64,000 nucleotides of DNA from Protofrankia sp. CiT1 (GTDB lineage Bacteria > Actinomycetota > Actinomycetes > Frankiales > Frankiaceae). This document shows positions 34,641 through 43,967 of the stretch, piece after piece. The translations under genes were made by a program, and so were the position numbers. Within the stretch, counting starts at the first letter, position 1. Each line of letters starts with the position of its first letter. Under the pieces are notes generated by a model. It saw nothing but the letters and a program-made list of their open reading frames with translations, searched no databases and was not told the origin of the DNA. Location of the stretch: NCBI RefSeq assembly GCF_917627385.1, contig NZ_CAKJTL010000042.1, positions 1 through 64,000 on the forward strand. Direction: 5' to 3'.

Positions 34641-36050
34641 TCAGCCGCTGAAACGGGCGATGGCGCGCATCTTGTTCATCGCGTCCAACGCGGCCACCTT
34701 GTAGGACTCGGCCAGGGTCGGATAGTTGAACACGGCGTCGACCAGGTAGTCGATCGTGCCGTCACAGCCCATCACCGTCTGGCCGATGTGGACGAGCTCG
34801 GTGGCGCCAGTGCCGAAGACGTGTACGCCGAGCAGCTTCCGGTCGACGGAGCTGACCAGGAGTTTCAGCATGCCGTAGGAGTCGCCGACGATCTGGCCGC
34901 GAGCGAGTTCCCGGTAGCGGGCGACTCCCACCTCGAAGGGCACAGCCCGTTCGGTGAGCTCGTCCTCGGTGCTGCCCACATAGGAGATCTCGGGGATGGT
35001 GTAGATCCCGATGGGCATCAGGTCGTGCCGCATCACGTGGACGTCCTCGCCGCAGGCCGCGTAGGCGGCGAGCCGGCCCTGTTCCATGGACGTCGCGGCC
35101 AGGGCGGGGAAGCCGATGACGTCTCCGACCGCGAAGATGTGATCTATCTCGGTCCGGAAATCCGACCCCACCTTGATCCGACCACGGTTGTCGGCGCTCA
35201 GGCCCGCGTTGGCGAGGTTCAGCGCGGTGGTGAGCCCCTGGCGACCGGCCGAGTACATGACGGTGTCCGCGGGCAGTCTCTTGCCGCTTTCCAGCAACGT
35301 CAGCGTCCCGCCGTTGTGGCGTCCCACCGACAGCACCGACTCGCGGAATCTGAAGGTGACGGCAAGGTCGCGCAGGTGGTATTTGAGGGCTTCGACTATC
35401 TCCACGTCGCAGAAGTCGAGCATTCGGTCCCTGCGTTCGACGACTGTCACCTTCGTACCGAGCGCCGCGAACATGGACGCGTACTCGATACCGATCACAC
35501 CGGCGCCGACGACGACCATCGAGCCGGGGATTTTGTCCAGGGACAGGATCTGATCGCTGTCAACCACCGTGCGGCCGTCGAAGTCGACTGTGCCTGGCCG
35601 GGCCGGCCGGGTTCCGGTCGCAATGATGATCTTTTCCGCGTGGACCCGCCGCTCGTCGATCTCGTCGGTGCCCTTGATGCTGATGGTATGCGCGTCGATG
35701 AAGCTTGCCGTACCGATGAGCAGCGTGACCCGGTTACGGCTGAGCTGGCTGCGAATGACGTCGATCTCACGCCCGATGACGTGCTGTGTGCGTGAGGACA
35801 GGTCGCCGACCGTTATGTCGTCTTTAAGCCGGTAGCTCTGCCCGTACATCTCCCGTTGGGTCATACCGGTGAGGTAGAGCACAGCCTCACGTAGCGTTTT
35901 CGAAGGAATTGTACCGGTATTGATACAGACTCCACCGACCATGTCACGGCGGTCGACGATCGCCACCCGACGGTCCAGTTTGGCGGCGGCGATAGCCGCT
36001 TTCTGCCCGCCTGGACCTGATCCGATGACGAGGAGGTCGTAGTCGTACAT
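34641..36050 (-). CDS. sthA: Si-specific NAD(P)+ transhydrogenase (SthA)
   Basis: 469 residues from ATG 36050, fixed by GAGGAGG upstream. FAD-binding [20 protein letters not shown] is at the N-terminus. The position of the usual disulfide reads [20 protein letters not shown], with Thr instead of the second redox Cys, which is the hallmark separating SthA from dihydrolipoyl dehydrogenase. The NAD domain has [19 protein letters not shown], followed by the dimerisation domain ([20 protein letters not shown]). It balances NADH and NADPH pools. It is followed, reading leftward, by gene-free sequence and the Nudix gene on the opposite strand. Confidence 0.95.
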   Translation of the reverse strand: MYDYDLLVIGSGPGGQKAAIAAAKLDRRVAIVDRRDMVGGVCINTGTIPSKTLREAVLYLTGMTQREMYGQSYRLKDDITVGDLSSRTQHVIGREIDVIRSQLSRNRVTLLIGTASFIDAHTISIKGTDEIDERRVHAEKIIIATGTRPARPGTVDFDGRTVVDSDQILSLDKIPGSMVVVGAGVIGIEYASMFAALGTKVTVVERRDRMLDFCDVEIVEALKYHLRDLAVTFRFRESVLSVGRHNGGTLTLLESGKRLPADTVMYSAGRQGLTTALNLANAGLSADNRGRIKVGSDFRTEIDHIFAVGDVIGFPALAATSMEQGRLAAYAACGEDVHVMRHDLMPIGIYTIPEISYVGSTEDELTERAVPFEVGVARYRELARGQIVGDSYGMLKLLVSSVDRKLLGVHVFGTGATELVHIGQTVMGCDGTIDYLVDAVFNYPTLAESYKVAALDAMNKMRAIARFSG

Positions 36051-36600
36051 CGTCACCTCCTCAGGTGAAATCCCCACAATTGATTGCTGTGAGGCTATCT
36101 GGCCGGAAGGCTCGCGACGCCTCAATCGTCAGGTTGTTACCTCCGCTTCTCCGCACACCTCCGCAGCCGTTGGTGGCACGTCGCAGCCGCCGGTGGCACT
36201 TCCTGATTTGAGTGATGGCATAGACGCGGTCTGTGGCCATGGGTGACCGGATCTGGCTGGCGCGGCCGAAAAAATTTTCCGAGTGCCCGTAACCTCCGTC
36301 GAGCCGTGTCGTTGAACCAGGTGCGGGGGTCGTGGGGACTTGCTGGGGGGTTCTCCACGGCCCCCGCTGGTCTCGGCCGCGAGCAGCCCCGGGCATCTTC
36401 CCAACCGTTACGATCTTACTGGTGTGGAGGTCCGGGAGGCCGGTCCGGAAGAAAGGCTTCGGCCCGGAAACCGGTGCGGCCATATCTCCTCCGGGGCGTC
36501 GCTATTGGTCCCGGGGCTTTCGGGCCCACTGGGCCGTGGAGCGCGATCGTGGTTTTCCGTGTACGCGAAGGTCCCGCGCGGAAACCTATGGATGAGTCAG
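36051..36600. other. 550-bp stretch with no supported gene between fumC and sthA
   Basis: Short frames exist on both strands but lack domains, ribosome binding sites and coding bias. It should contain the sthA promoter (read leftward). At its left end, ctatggatgagtca occurs twice at a 15-base spacing (36586 and 36601), the second copy containing the fumC stop codon. Confidence 0.45.
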
Positions 36601-37992
36601 CTATGGATGAGTCATTGACAGGACGTCCAGCGCGGCGTCCAGCTGTTCCTCGGTGAGTGTGCCGGCGGCCACATAGCCACGTTCGAGGACGACCTCCCGG
36701 ATTGTCTTTTCCTCGGCCAGGGACTGCTTGACGACCTTGGCGGCCTCTTCATAGCCCAGGTAGCGGTTGAGCGGCGTCACGATGGACGGTGAGGACTCGG
36801 CGAACCGCCGGCAGCGCTCGACGTCCGCGACGATGCCGTCGACGCAGCGGTCCGCGAACAGGCGGGTGATGGTGGACAGGATGTGGATCGACTCGAGCAG
36901 GTTTCGCGCGATGACGGGCAACATCACGTTCAGCTCGAAGTTGCCCGCGGAGCCACCGAAGGCCACGGCCGCGTCGTTGCCGACGACCTGCGCGACAACC
37001 TGGCACACCGCCTCGGGAATGACCGGGTTCACTTTTCCGGGCATGATCGAGGAGCCCGGCTGGAGGTCGGGCAGGTGGATCTCCCCGAGTCCCGCGCGTG
37101 GGCCCGACGAAGCCCACCGCAGGTCGTTGGCAATCTTGTAGAGGGACAGCGCGATCACCCGTAGTACGCCGGAGGCCTCGACCAAGGCATCCCGGGAGGC
37201 CTGGGCCTCGAAGTGGTTGCGTGCCTCCGACAGGGGCAGGCCGGTGGATGCGACCAGCTGCTTGATGACCGCCGCGGCGAAGCCCGGCGGGGTGTTGATG
37301 CCGGTGCCCACAGCGGTGCCGCCCAGCGGCAGTTCGCCGATCCGCGGCAACGCGCTGTGCAGGCGCTCCACGCCGTAGCGGACCGCGGCCGCGTACCCGC
37401 CGAACTCCTGCCCGAGGGTCACCGGTGTCGCGTCCATCAGGTGGGTGCGTCCGGACTTGACGACTTCGGCGAACTCGATGCTCTTGCGTTCCAATGATGT
37501 GGCCAGATGGTCGAGCGCGGGCACGAGGTCGCGGACGATTGCCTGGGTCGCGGCGACGTGGATCGACGAGGGGAACACGTCGTTGGACGACTGTGAGGCG
37601 TTGACGTGGTCGTTGGGGTGCACCGGCCGGCCCAGCCGCTCGGTGGCCAGCGTCGCCAGCACCTCGTTGGTGTTCATGTTGGATGACGTCCCGCTGCCGG
37701 TCTGGAACACGTCGATCGGGAAGTGGTCGTCCCAGCGCCCGGCGGCGACCTCCGCGGCCGCTGCGGAGATCGCCGCCGCGGTCTCCGTGTCGAGGACACC
37801 GAGGGCCGCGTTGGCGGTGGCCGCGGCAGCCTTGATCTGTGCGAGCGCGGCTATGTGGGCAGGGGAGACCCGCTGGCCCGAGACGGGGAAGTTCTCAACC
37901 GCACGCTGGGTCTGTGCCCGCCACCTGGCTGTGGCCGGTACCCGCACCTCGCCCATGGAGTCGTGCTCAATGCGGTACTCCTGCTCGCTCAT
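36601..37992 (-). CDS. fumC: fumarate hydratase, class II
   Basis: 463 residues from ATG 37992 ([20 protein letters not shown]), with GGAGCGGGA upstream. The superfamily signature [11 protein letters not shown] is present near residue 315. The catalytic regions [14 protein letters not shown] and [20 protein letters not shown] are intact. It catalyses fumarate to malate in the TCA cycle. In mycobacteria fumC and glpX are adjacent; here about 3 kb with a lipoprotein candidate, GH16 and a hydroxylase-like gene separates them. Confidence 0.97.
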   Translation of the reverse strand: MSEQEYRIEHDSMGEVRVPATARWRAQTQRAVENFPVSGQRVSPAHIAALAQIKAAAATANAALGVLDTETAAAISAAAAEVAAGRWDDHFPIDVFQTGSGTSSNMNTNEVLATLATERLGRPVHPNDHVNASQSSNDVFPSSIHVAATQAIVRDLVPALDHLATSLERKSIEFAEVVKSGRTHLMDATPVTLGQEFGGYAAAVRYGVERLHSALPRIGELPLGGTAVGTGINTPPGFAAAVIKQLVASTGLPLSEARNHFEAQASRDALVEASGVLRVIALSLYKIANDLRWASSGPRAGLGEIHLPDLQPGSSIMPGKVNPVIPEAVCQVVAQVVGNDAAVAFGGSAGNFELNVMLPVIARNLLESIHILSTITRLFADRCVDGIVADVERCRRFAESSPSIVTPLNRYLGYEEAAKVVKQSLAEEKTIREVVLERGYVAAGTLTEEQLDAALDVLSMTHP

Positions 37993-38522
37993 GTGTTCCC
38001 GCTCCAACCGGTCGTTACCTGTTTGACGGCTGCCTTCCGTTCTGGAGGTTAGGGCCTGGCCGGGCCGCGTGATCGAAGATCGGCTGGACGGGCTGGAGCC
38101 GCGGCCTGTTGCCCGGCAGCCTGTCGCCCGGCGGCGCGGCGGGTCGCGGCGTACGGGAGCTTGGGTGGCGACGGCTGCGTCCGTGGATATGCGACATTGA
38201 TCACAATAAAATTGATCATGACTGCCCAGGCTGACCGGCTCGTGACCGGACGTGTCGCGCGAGAATCATTGACCGGTCATATTTCGGCCAAATTATCTAT
38301 CGATTCTTGTCGTCCAGTCCCTGGCCAAAACGGTTCGATCATACTTTTTCGGATAGCCGATACGGGTTCCGGAACACCTGTCCGGCAGCTGTCCTTCCGG
38401 ACGTCGTGTAACTCTCCCCGGCTTCGCTGTCAGCTGCTGCTAGCGTTGGCGTCGGCGCAAGAAATGGTGCGGCGGGGAACAGAGTGCGGTAACGACTGGA
38501 GTCGGCCGCCCGAACAGGTGGG
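37993..38522. other. gene-free stretch upstream of fumC
   Basis: About 530 bases without a supported gene. The segment about 38195-38300 is A/T-rich (gatcacaataaaattgatca), contains the palindromic-looking tgatcacaataaaattgatca type sequence at 38198-38218, and is a candidate promoter or operator region. Confidence 0.4.
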
Positions 38523-38879
38523 ATGGCGGCGGTCGTGCGTTCCAGGCTCCGTTGTTTGCTGGCTTGTTCCGCGGCTTTGACCGTGGTATTTACCACCAGC
38601 TCCTGTGGACATGGCGATTCCGCCAGGGCTGACGGTTCGTCGACTGCCCTCCTTGCTCCGCTGAATGTGCCGGCAGCGACGGTGCCCGTCGACAGGGCGC
38701 CGGTCGATACAGGGCCGCCCCTGGCCAGGCGGCTGGCTCTTGCCGGGCGGCTGGCGATGGCCTCGGCGTCCCCGGTTGCGTCGGCGTCCCCGGTTGTGTC
38801 GGCGTCCCCGGTTGTGTCGGCATCCCCGTGGAGCGGCCCCCAGTCGGCCGGGAGCAGCACGATTTCTCCGTATCCGTAA
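38523..38879 (+). CDS. possible small lipoprotein with Ala-Ser-Pro-Val repeats
   Basis: 118 residues from ATG 38523, preceded by a purine-rich AGGTGGG. The N-terminus looks like a lipoprotein signal (RLRCLLACSAALTVVFTTSSC, Cys near residue 28). The rest is low complexity: Pro/Ala-rich, then ASPVASASPVVSASPVVSA encoded by an 18-bp tandem repeat (tcggcgtccccggttgtg type, about 38762-38832). No folded domain is visible, so it may be a surface anchor, a decayed gene, or chance. The opposite strand also has a long frame without better support. Confidence 0.4.
   Translation: MAAVVRSRLRCLLACSAALTVVFTTSSCGHGDSARADGSSTALLAPLNVPAATVPVDRAPVDTGPPLARRLALAGRLAMASASPVASASPVVSASPVVSASPWSGPQSAGSSTISPYP
38762..38832. 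repeat. 18-bp tandem repeat, about four units
   Basis: tcggcgtccccggttgcg or -gtg is repeated about four times, the last unit diverging to tcggcatccccgtgg. In frame it encodes (S)ASPVV repeats in the possible lipoprotein. Such tracts change length readily. Confidence 0.85.
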
Positions 38880-39417
38880 CCTTTTCGTCGCGGTGAACAG
38901 AAATCGTCGACCAGGTCTGCCCATGGTGGGAGGACTGCTTTCTTTCCGGGTATTCCGTGGTTGTGGCCAGTAGCGGGGAAATGGCTTTTGCCGGTGTGGC
39001 CGGGCTGTCCGTGACGCCAATCCGGGCAACGCGAGTCCGGTCTTTTTCTGCATTCCAGCGGAGTGGGACGCGTTGCTGGCGGGTGCCCGGGATGACAGGT
39101 TCGACCGGACCTGATGCCTGCTGCCGTGCGCCCCTCCCGAGAGCTGTGGGAGCGCCCGCCCGACGCCCCGCGCCCGCCATTTCGATCAGGTAAGCACCCT
39201 CCTGGGCAGCACAAAAACGGCTGTGCGCCAGCCTGGCGGGCAGCGGGCCGCAGCGGCCGGATGGCGATCGTCGATCTTGAGTTGATTATCGTCATCACGA
39301 AACGTGTGTACTACGCGATGAATCAATTACGCTCCGTGTTAGTGTCGGTGGAGACAGGAAAGCCGGTTGTGCGGGTCGGCGCAGGGCTGTCCCGCCCGGA
39401 TGTTGGGTTGTCGCCAT
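38880..39417. other. gene-free stretch before the GH16 gene
   Basis: About 540 bases with no supported gene on either strand. The last 150 bases (39260-39410) include an A/T-rich run (ttgattatcgtcatcacgaa; gatgaatcaattacgctccg) that probably holds the promoter of the GH16 gene. Confidence 0.4.
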
Positions 39418-40272
39418 ATGCACACCAGACTCCGCATTCTTCTGCCACTGATCGCGGTTTCGGTGGTAGTCGCCAGCGCTGCCGTGGCGTGCACGGACGG
39501 CGCGCTGCTCGCTAGCGGCCCGGCGAGCAGCGCGCCGACGGGCCGCGGGCCGACGGTTGGTGACGGTTCGCGCTCTGCCTCGGCGGATGCCTGGGGCGCG
39601 CCGCTGTTCGTCGAGCGGTTCGACGGCAAGGACGTTGACCCCACAAACTGGTGGGTCTACGACAAGCCGAACGCGGAACCTTTCCCCAGATCGGTGGCTC
39701 GGGCCACGGTCGCGGGTGGCGCACTGCGCCTCACCGGGGGCTTCGACAGCGCTGGCCGGGATCTGGGCGCTGGGATCGCGAACAAGATGAACCTGCGGTA
39801 CGGCCGTTGGGAGGCCCGCGTCCGGGTGGAGCGCGGCGATGGCTACTCGGGGGTGATACTGCTGTGGCCGGCGTCGGGCAACTGGCCCACCGACGGTGAG
39901 ATCGACCTGCTGGAGGCAATTAACGGCAACCGCCAGGGCGCGTCGAGCTTCGTCCACAACGGTCCACGCAACCATGTTGAGTGGCACTATCTGCCCGGTG
40001 ATTACACTCAGTGGCAAACCATCGCGGTCGAGTGGCTGCCCCGATCGATCACCTTCTATCTCAACGGCGTGCCAGAGTGGACAGTGACCACGCCAGCCAT
40101 TCCGGGCGCGGTCAACCCGATCCCGTCGACGTCGGCGATGCACCTGGCGCTACAGCTGGACAAGGGCTGCACCGGCGCGATCCCGTGCCGGAACAGCCGG
40201 ACGCCGGCGACAGTCACCATGTATGTCGATCAGGTACGGATATGGACGGCTCCGCCGCGGCTCACCGGGTAG
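39418..40272 (+). CDS. secreted glycoside hydrolase family 16 enzyme
   Basis: 284 residues from ATG 39418 (MHTRLRILLPLIAVSVVVAS). The signal peptide ends near a Cys (AAVACTDG), so it may be lipid-anchored. After a Ser/Gly-rich linker, the GH16 jelly-roll contains the catalytic signature GEIDLLEAI (ExDxxE: nucleophile and acid/base Glu) near residue 177, preceded by GYSGVILLWPASGNWPTDGE. GH16 enzymes cut beta-1,3/1,4-glucans, laminarin, agar and related glycans. It could trim the organism's own polysaccharide or degrade plant or fungal glucan. It ends 11 bases inside the convergent hydroxylase-like gene. Confidence 0.92.
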   Translation: MHTRLRILLPLIAVSVVVASAAVACTDGALLASGPASSAPTGRGPTVGDGSRSASADAWGAPLFVERFDGKDVDPTNWWVYDKPNAEPFPRSVARATVAGGALRLTGGFDSAGRDLGAGIANKMNLRYGRWEARVRVERGDGYSGVILLWPASGNWPTDGEIDLLEAINGNRQGASSFVHNGPRNHVEWHYLPGDYTQWQTIAVEWLPRSITFYLNGVPEWTVTTPAIPGAVNPIPSTSAMHLALQLDKGCTGAIPCRNSRTPATVTMYVDQVRIWTAPPRLTG

Positions 40273-40972
40273 GCGCGTGTGTCGCGGTGGCCGAGATCGG
40301 GACCATGTCGCGGGGCGGGTTGGTTCCCAGCACGATGTCGCCGATCCTGGATGTGACGCCCAGCCAGTAACGCTCGTTGCGGAAGTGGTGCAGGCGATGG
40401 TTGCGCCAGAGGCGTCGATACATCCGGCTCCGAGGCTGATAGCCGCTGTGGATGAGGAAATGGGTCCAGTCGTAGACGAGCAGGCCCATGGCCGCGCACA
40501 GCGCCGCGGTGGCCGCCTGAGGCGATCCGTGAACGGCTGCGGCGAGGGCGGCCGTGCCGCCGGCAAGGACCTCCTGGGGGCGTACGAACATCGTGTCCAT
40601 GTTCGTCGGGTCACGGTGATGCTGCTCGTGCCCCCAGCCGGCGGCCTGGTAGAAGACACGGCCGATCGGGCTGATCGGCTCGGCATGCAGGATCTCCCGA
40701 TGCACCGCCCATTCCACGAACGGCTGCGCGGCCATCATCGACACCGCGATCAGGGCGTCGCCTCGCCCGAATCGGCCGCGGGCGAGGCGTACGGCCACGA
40801 GGCTCCCGACGGTGCCCAGCAGCACCGGTGGGCGGGGATGGCGGACAAAGCGCCGGGCGGCGGCGGGCAGGGTGGCGACCTCGGTGGCGCGCCCATGAGG
40901 ACCAGGCCTGTCCAGGCGAACGACCGCCGCGTTGACCACGCGGGCCGTGCCGGTGACCGCCCGGATCGGCAA
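40262..40972 (-). CDS. fatty acid hydroxylase / sterol desaturase superfamily membrane protein
   Basis: About 236 residues. The di-iron His clusters of the superfamily are visible: HREILH near residue 90, GHEQHH near 113, HFLIH near 170 and NHRLHHF near 190. Hydrophobic segments surround them. Such enzymes hydroxylate or desaturate lipids (carotenoids, fatty acids, sterols) at the membrane. The annotated start is TTG 40972; the frame continues upstream into the end of glpX, so the start is uncertain. It lies directly downstream of glpX and may be co-transcribed. Confidence 0.85.
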   Translation of the reverse strand: MPIRAVTGTARVVNAAVVRLDRPGPHGRATEVATLPAAARRFVRHPRPPVLLGTVGSLVAVRLARGRFGRGDALIAVSMMAAQPFVEWAVHREILHAEPISPIGRVFYQAAGWGHEQHHRDPTNMDTMFVRPQEVLAGGTAALAAAVHGSPQAATAALCAAMGLLVYDWTHFLIHSGYQPRSRMYRRLWRNHRLHHFRNERYWLGVTSRIGDIVLGTNPPRDMVPISATATHAPTR

Positions 40973-41007
40973 CGGCGTAGCCAGCCCGCGCAGGGTCCTC
41001 GCCCCGC

Positions 41008-42030
41008 TCAGAACGGCACCGTGGAGTAGGCCTGGAGCTTGGTCAGCTGGTGCTGGCTGTCGACCCGGCGGACCGTCCCACTGCGTGACCGCATGACCAG
41101 GGACGACGTGTTCGCCCCACCCGGCCGGTACCGGACCCCGGCCAGCAGCTCGCCGTCTGTGATGCCGGTGGCGACGAAGAAGACGTTGTCGCTGTCCACG
41201 AGTTCACGGGTGGTGAGGACACGTTTGGGGTCATGACCGGCATCGAAGACCTTCCGCTGTTCGTCGGGATCTCGCGGCCAGAGCCGTCCCTGGATGACGC
41301 CGCCGATACAGGCCACCGCGCATGCGGCAATGATCCCTTCGGGGGTGCCGCCAATGCCCAGCAACAGGTCGGCGCCGGTGTCGGCGGACGCGGCCATCAC
41401 CGCGCCGGCCACGTCCCCGTCGGAGATGAGCTTCACCCGGGCACCGGCGGCGCGGATCTGTTCGATCAGCTCGGCATGGCGTGGGCGTTCCAGGACGATA
41501 ACGGTCACATCCCGCGGATGCACGCCCTTGGCTTTGGCGACGGCACGGATGTTCTCCTCAACCGGCGCGGTGATGTCCACCATGCCGGCGGCTTCGGGGC
41601 CTGTGACCAGCTTTTCCATATAGAAGCAGGCACTCGCGTCGTACATGGATCCACGCTCGGAGACGGCCATCACCGCGATCGCATTGTTCATTCCCTTGGC
41701 GGTGAGGGTGGTGCCGTCCACCGGGTCGACGGCGACGTCGCATTCGGGGCCTTCGCCCGAGCCAACGTCCTCCCCATTGAAGAGCATCGGGGCTTCGTCC
41801 TTCTCGCCCTCGCCGATGACGACGATCCCGCGCATCGACACGGTGCCGACGAGCCGCCGCATGGCATCGACGGCGGCTTGGTCCGCGCCGTTCTTGTCAC
41901 CGCGCCCGACCCATCGGGCGGCGGCGAGCGCGGCCGCCTCGGTAACCCGGACGAGCTCGAGGGCCAGGTTGCGGTCGGGGGCCTGCCCCTGGACGACGAG
42001 AGGATCAGGAAGAGTGCTGTCTGCTGCCAC
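41008..42030 (-). CDS. glpX: fructose-1,6-bisphosphatase class II
   Basis: 340 residues from GTG 42030 ([20 protein letters not shown]), the normal size; the frame runs further upstream to 42171 but without family similarity. Metal-binding and active-site motifs are clear: [18 protein letters not shown] near residue 75 and [13 protein letters not shown] near 105, plus [14 protein letters not shown] near 210. It hydrolyses fructose-1,6-bisphosphate in gluconeogenesis, in keeping with pckG in the same window. Confidence 0.96.
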   Translation of the reverse strand: MAADSTLPDPLVVQGQAPDRNLALELVRVTEAAALAAARWVGRGDKNGADQAAVDAMRRLVGTVSMRGIVVIGEGEKDEAPMLFNGEDVGSGEGPECDVAVDPVDGTTLTAKGMNNAIAVMAVSERGSMYDASACFYMEKLVTGPEAAGMVDITAPVEENIRAVAKAKGVHPRDVTVIVLERPRHAELIEQIRAAGARVKLISDGDVAGAVMAASADTGADLLLGIGGTPEGIIAACAVACIGGVIQGRLWPRDPDEQRKVFDAGHDPKRVLTTRELVDSDNVFFVATGITDGELLAGVRYRPGGANTSSLVMRSRSGTVRRVDSQHQLTKLQAYSTVPF

Positions 42031-42275
42031 GCATCCGAGGGTAGTTGCACGCGCGTCCAGCCGCCCGCCAGCGCCGTGGCCGCCACGCCGAACCGTCCGG
42101 AATTTTCGTATATGCGGTGTTTCGGTGTTTTTCGGGTGTTTTCGGGACGGTTGGAACTGTCGTGCGTTCATCGGGTACCGGACACCGGGTGTGGGTGTCG
42201 GATGGTGGACAGAATTGTGCTTCTTCCTGGTGCAACGCTGGCAGCCCGCTGTGCGTCGAACTGTTTACGGGAGGA

Positions 42276-42312
42276 GAGCGCCCGGCGCGCGGAGGGGGCG
42301 TGCCGGGCGCTC
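42276..42312 (+). terminator. hairpin with T-rich tail in the glpX/DUF4245 intergenic region
   Basis: gagcgcccggc (42276-42286) pairs perfectly with gccgggcgctc (42302-42312) across a 15-base loop and is followed by a T-rich run (ttatgtgtttatttgcc then ttctgttgttttttgcgg). This is the most terminator-like structure in the window, yet it lies between two divergent genes, about 170 bases before the DUF4245 start. A short untranslated RNA or attenuated leader could end here. The remaining 42031-42275 and 42313-42485 contain no supported gene. Confidence 0.6.
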
Positions 42313-42485
42313 TTATGTGTTTATTTGCCTTCTGTTGTTTTTTGCGGCTGGCTTGATCGGCCCTTTCGCCTTACCTGGCTCATGTCGTTTCCCAAATCAC
42401 GGTTTTGTAATGATTTGGCACGCGTTGCCGCGCGGATCGACCGCCCTGTCGGGCCGGGCCCGCGGCGGGACGTCAGGATGGACGG

Positions 42486-43061
42486 GTGGCACGAAGACGC
42501 GGTCAGGAGACGATCCGGGACATGCTGCTGTCCCTTGGCGTGGTGATGGCCGGTGTGGCGCTGTTCACCCTGTTCATGCCGAGGGGTGACGCGGACTTGG
42601 TGGTCGCCGTGGACACAGCCGCCCCGCTGGCCGCCTTCGCGCGGGTGGCACCGTTCGGCGTCGCGGAACCGACGGGCCTGCCCGGCTACTGGAAGGCCAC
42701 GTCGATCCGGACGCAAGCGCCGCCTGGCGCGTCCCGCGCGGACGTGATCGAGCTGCGCATCGGTTACGTCGTTGACCGTCCGGGTAACCGTACGTACGCA
42801 CAGCTCAATCAGGGCAATGCGAGGGACGCCGTCAAACGGGTCCTGGCGGACCGGCCGGTGACGGGGACCGTTGACCTGGCGGGGGCGCCGTGGCAGGAGC
42901 GGCGGGATGATGCCGGCCACCTGGCGCTGACCCGTCAGGTGGGTGACGTCATTCTGATCGTCTCCGACGGCGGTGGGCGGAGCGGCGCTTCTCTCACCGA
43001 CCTGGGGACGCTGGCCGCCTCCCTGCGTGTTCCCAGCGACGGGCCTCAGCGGCTGTCATGA
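42486..43061 (+). CDS. DUF4245 family membrane-anchored protein
   Basis: 191 residues from GTG 42486. One N-terminal membrane helix (MLLSLGVVMAGVALFTLFM, residues about 13-31) precedes an extracytoplasmic domain with the family blocks PTGLPGYWKATSIR and IGYVVDRPGNRTYAQL. This is the actinobacterial DUF4245 family found next to glpX (recalled Rv1100). Function unknown. Confidence 0.85.
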   Translation: MARRRGQETIRDMLLSLGVVMAGVALFTLFMPRGDADLVVAVDTAAPLAAFARVAPFGVAEPTGLPGYWKATSIRTQAPPGASRADVIELRIGYVVDRPGNRTYAQLNQGNARDAVKRVLADRPVTGTVDLAGAPWQERRDDAGHLALTRQVGDVILIVSDGGGRSGASLTDLGTLAASLRVPSDGPQRLS

Positions 43062-43102
43062 CATGCCGATATAATGATCTTGATGGCGTCGGCGGACCGG
43101 CC

Positions 43103-43206
43103 GGCGCCGGCAATAGGGCGTTCGATCAGGGAGCGGCGCCTGGGCGGATGGATCGCGAGGCGCCGACCGGGCGCCGCGAGCCGGACAGTCCTATTGCCGG
43201 TCGCTT
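43103..43206. repeat. palindromic dispersed element, short copy D
   Basis: The left end gcgccggcaatagggcgttc and the right end (other strand gcgaccggcaataggactgt) are inverted repeats. The inner arms gttcgatcagggagcggcgcc and gcgccgcgagccggacagtc correspond to the right and left inner arms of the other copies, so this copy is in reverse orientation and lacks most of the centre. It sits between the DUF4245 stop and the convergent xseB stop. Confidence 0.85.
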
Positions 43207-43267
43207 TACCGGTCGCTCCAACCCGTCCATGACGGTGGCGTGCTCCGCGGGGTAACGGCGGCCGCTG

Positions 43268-43534
43268 TCAGGCGTCCGCCTGCGCGTCTTCGGGCTGGCC
43301 GCCGCTGGCCGGTGCGGTTGTGTGCCGGGCCGTGTCGAGGCGGGCGCGGGCGCCGTCGAGGAAGGCCTGGCACGTCCTTGTCAGCGCCTCACCGCGTTCC
43401 CACAGCGTGAGCGACTCCTCCAGGGTGATGCCGCCGGCCTCCAGCCGGTGGACGACCTCCTCCAGCTCCGCCCGCGCCCGTTCGTACGTCGGGGAAGCCT
43501 CGTGCGCCGGTGGCGCGTCCTGTGAACCTGACAC
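43268..43534 (-). CDS. xseB: exodeoxyribonuclease VII small subunit
   Basis: 88 residues. The family core reads YERARAELEEVVHRLEAGGI followed by TLEESLTLWERGEALTRTCQ. The start is GTG 43534 with GAGGT upstream. The subunit wraps the XseA filament of exonuclease VII, which degrades single-stranded DNA from both ends. The C-terminus (ASGGQPEDAQADA) is a polar tail. The xseA gene lies 4 kb away, on the same strand, rather than adjacent. Confidence 0.93.
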   Translation of the reverse strand: MSGSQDAPPAHEASPTYERARAELEEVVHRLEAGGITLEESLTLWERGEALTRTCQAFLDGARARLDTARHTTAPASGGQPEDAQADA

Positions 43535-43967
43535 CGATACCTCCTGGGCATTGACCGGGGACGTTGACCGGGCGGACCGACGTTACCGACCGTTCTTACC
43601 GGCGGACCGGCAGCAGGGCGAACCGGGGCGGCCTTCCCCGCGTTCCGGGATCGACGGGGTACGCGCCGTGTCCGAGCGCGTGGAGCGGGAACTCGTGCCT
43701 TCCCCGACGCGATGACCGGCCCAGCTCCACCAGACGCCTGGGCACGGGCCAGCCGCGATAAATCATGACCAACAGCGGTCAGCCGTGGCCGTACGGTCCC
43801 ATGGCCGGCGGGCCACCGGTGGTCGCGGGCGTGACACGTGACCGTGTGATCACCTGACCGCGGACTCTGGCACCGGCGCTGGCGATACTGTCGTCGGTGG
43901 AGAGTGGCTGGACACACCACTCGCCAGGTTCCCGCGATCGGTCCCGCGATTTGCGACGCTGATCATC
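43535..43967. other. 433-bp gene-free stretch between xseB and the HpnB-like gene
   Basis: The two flanking genes point outward, so promoters of both should lie here. No gene, repeat or operator was recognised; the sequence is GC-rich throughout. Confidence 0.4.

Noticed and set aside
34281-35795. 504-residue open frame on the plus strand
   Set aside because: Antisense to sthA, whose FAD, redox and NAD motifs are unambiguous.
38339-39298. 319-residue open frame on the minus strand
   Set aside because: Low complexity, with Gly-Asp-Ala-Asp repeats produced by the 18-bp tandem repeat; no start signal or domain.
41233-42546. 437-residue open frame on the plus strand
   Set aside because: Antisense to glpX for most of its length, then runs through intergenic DNA; no domain.
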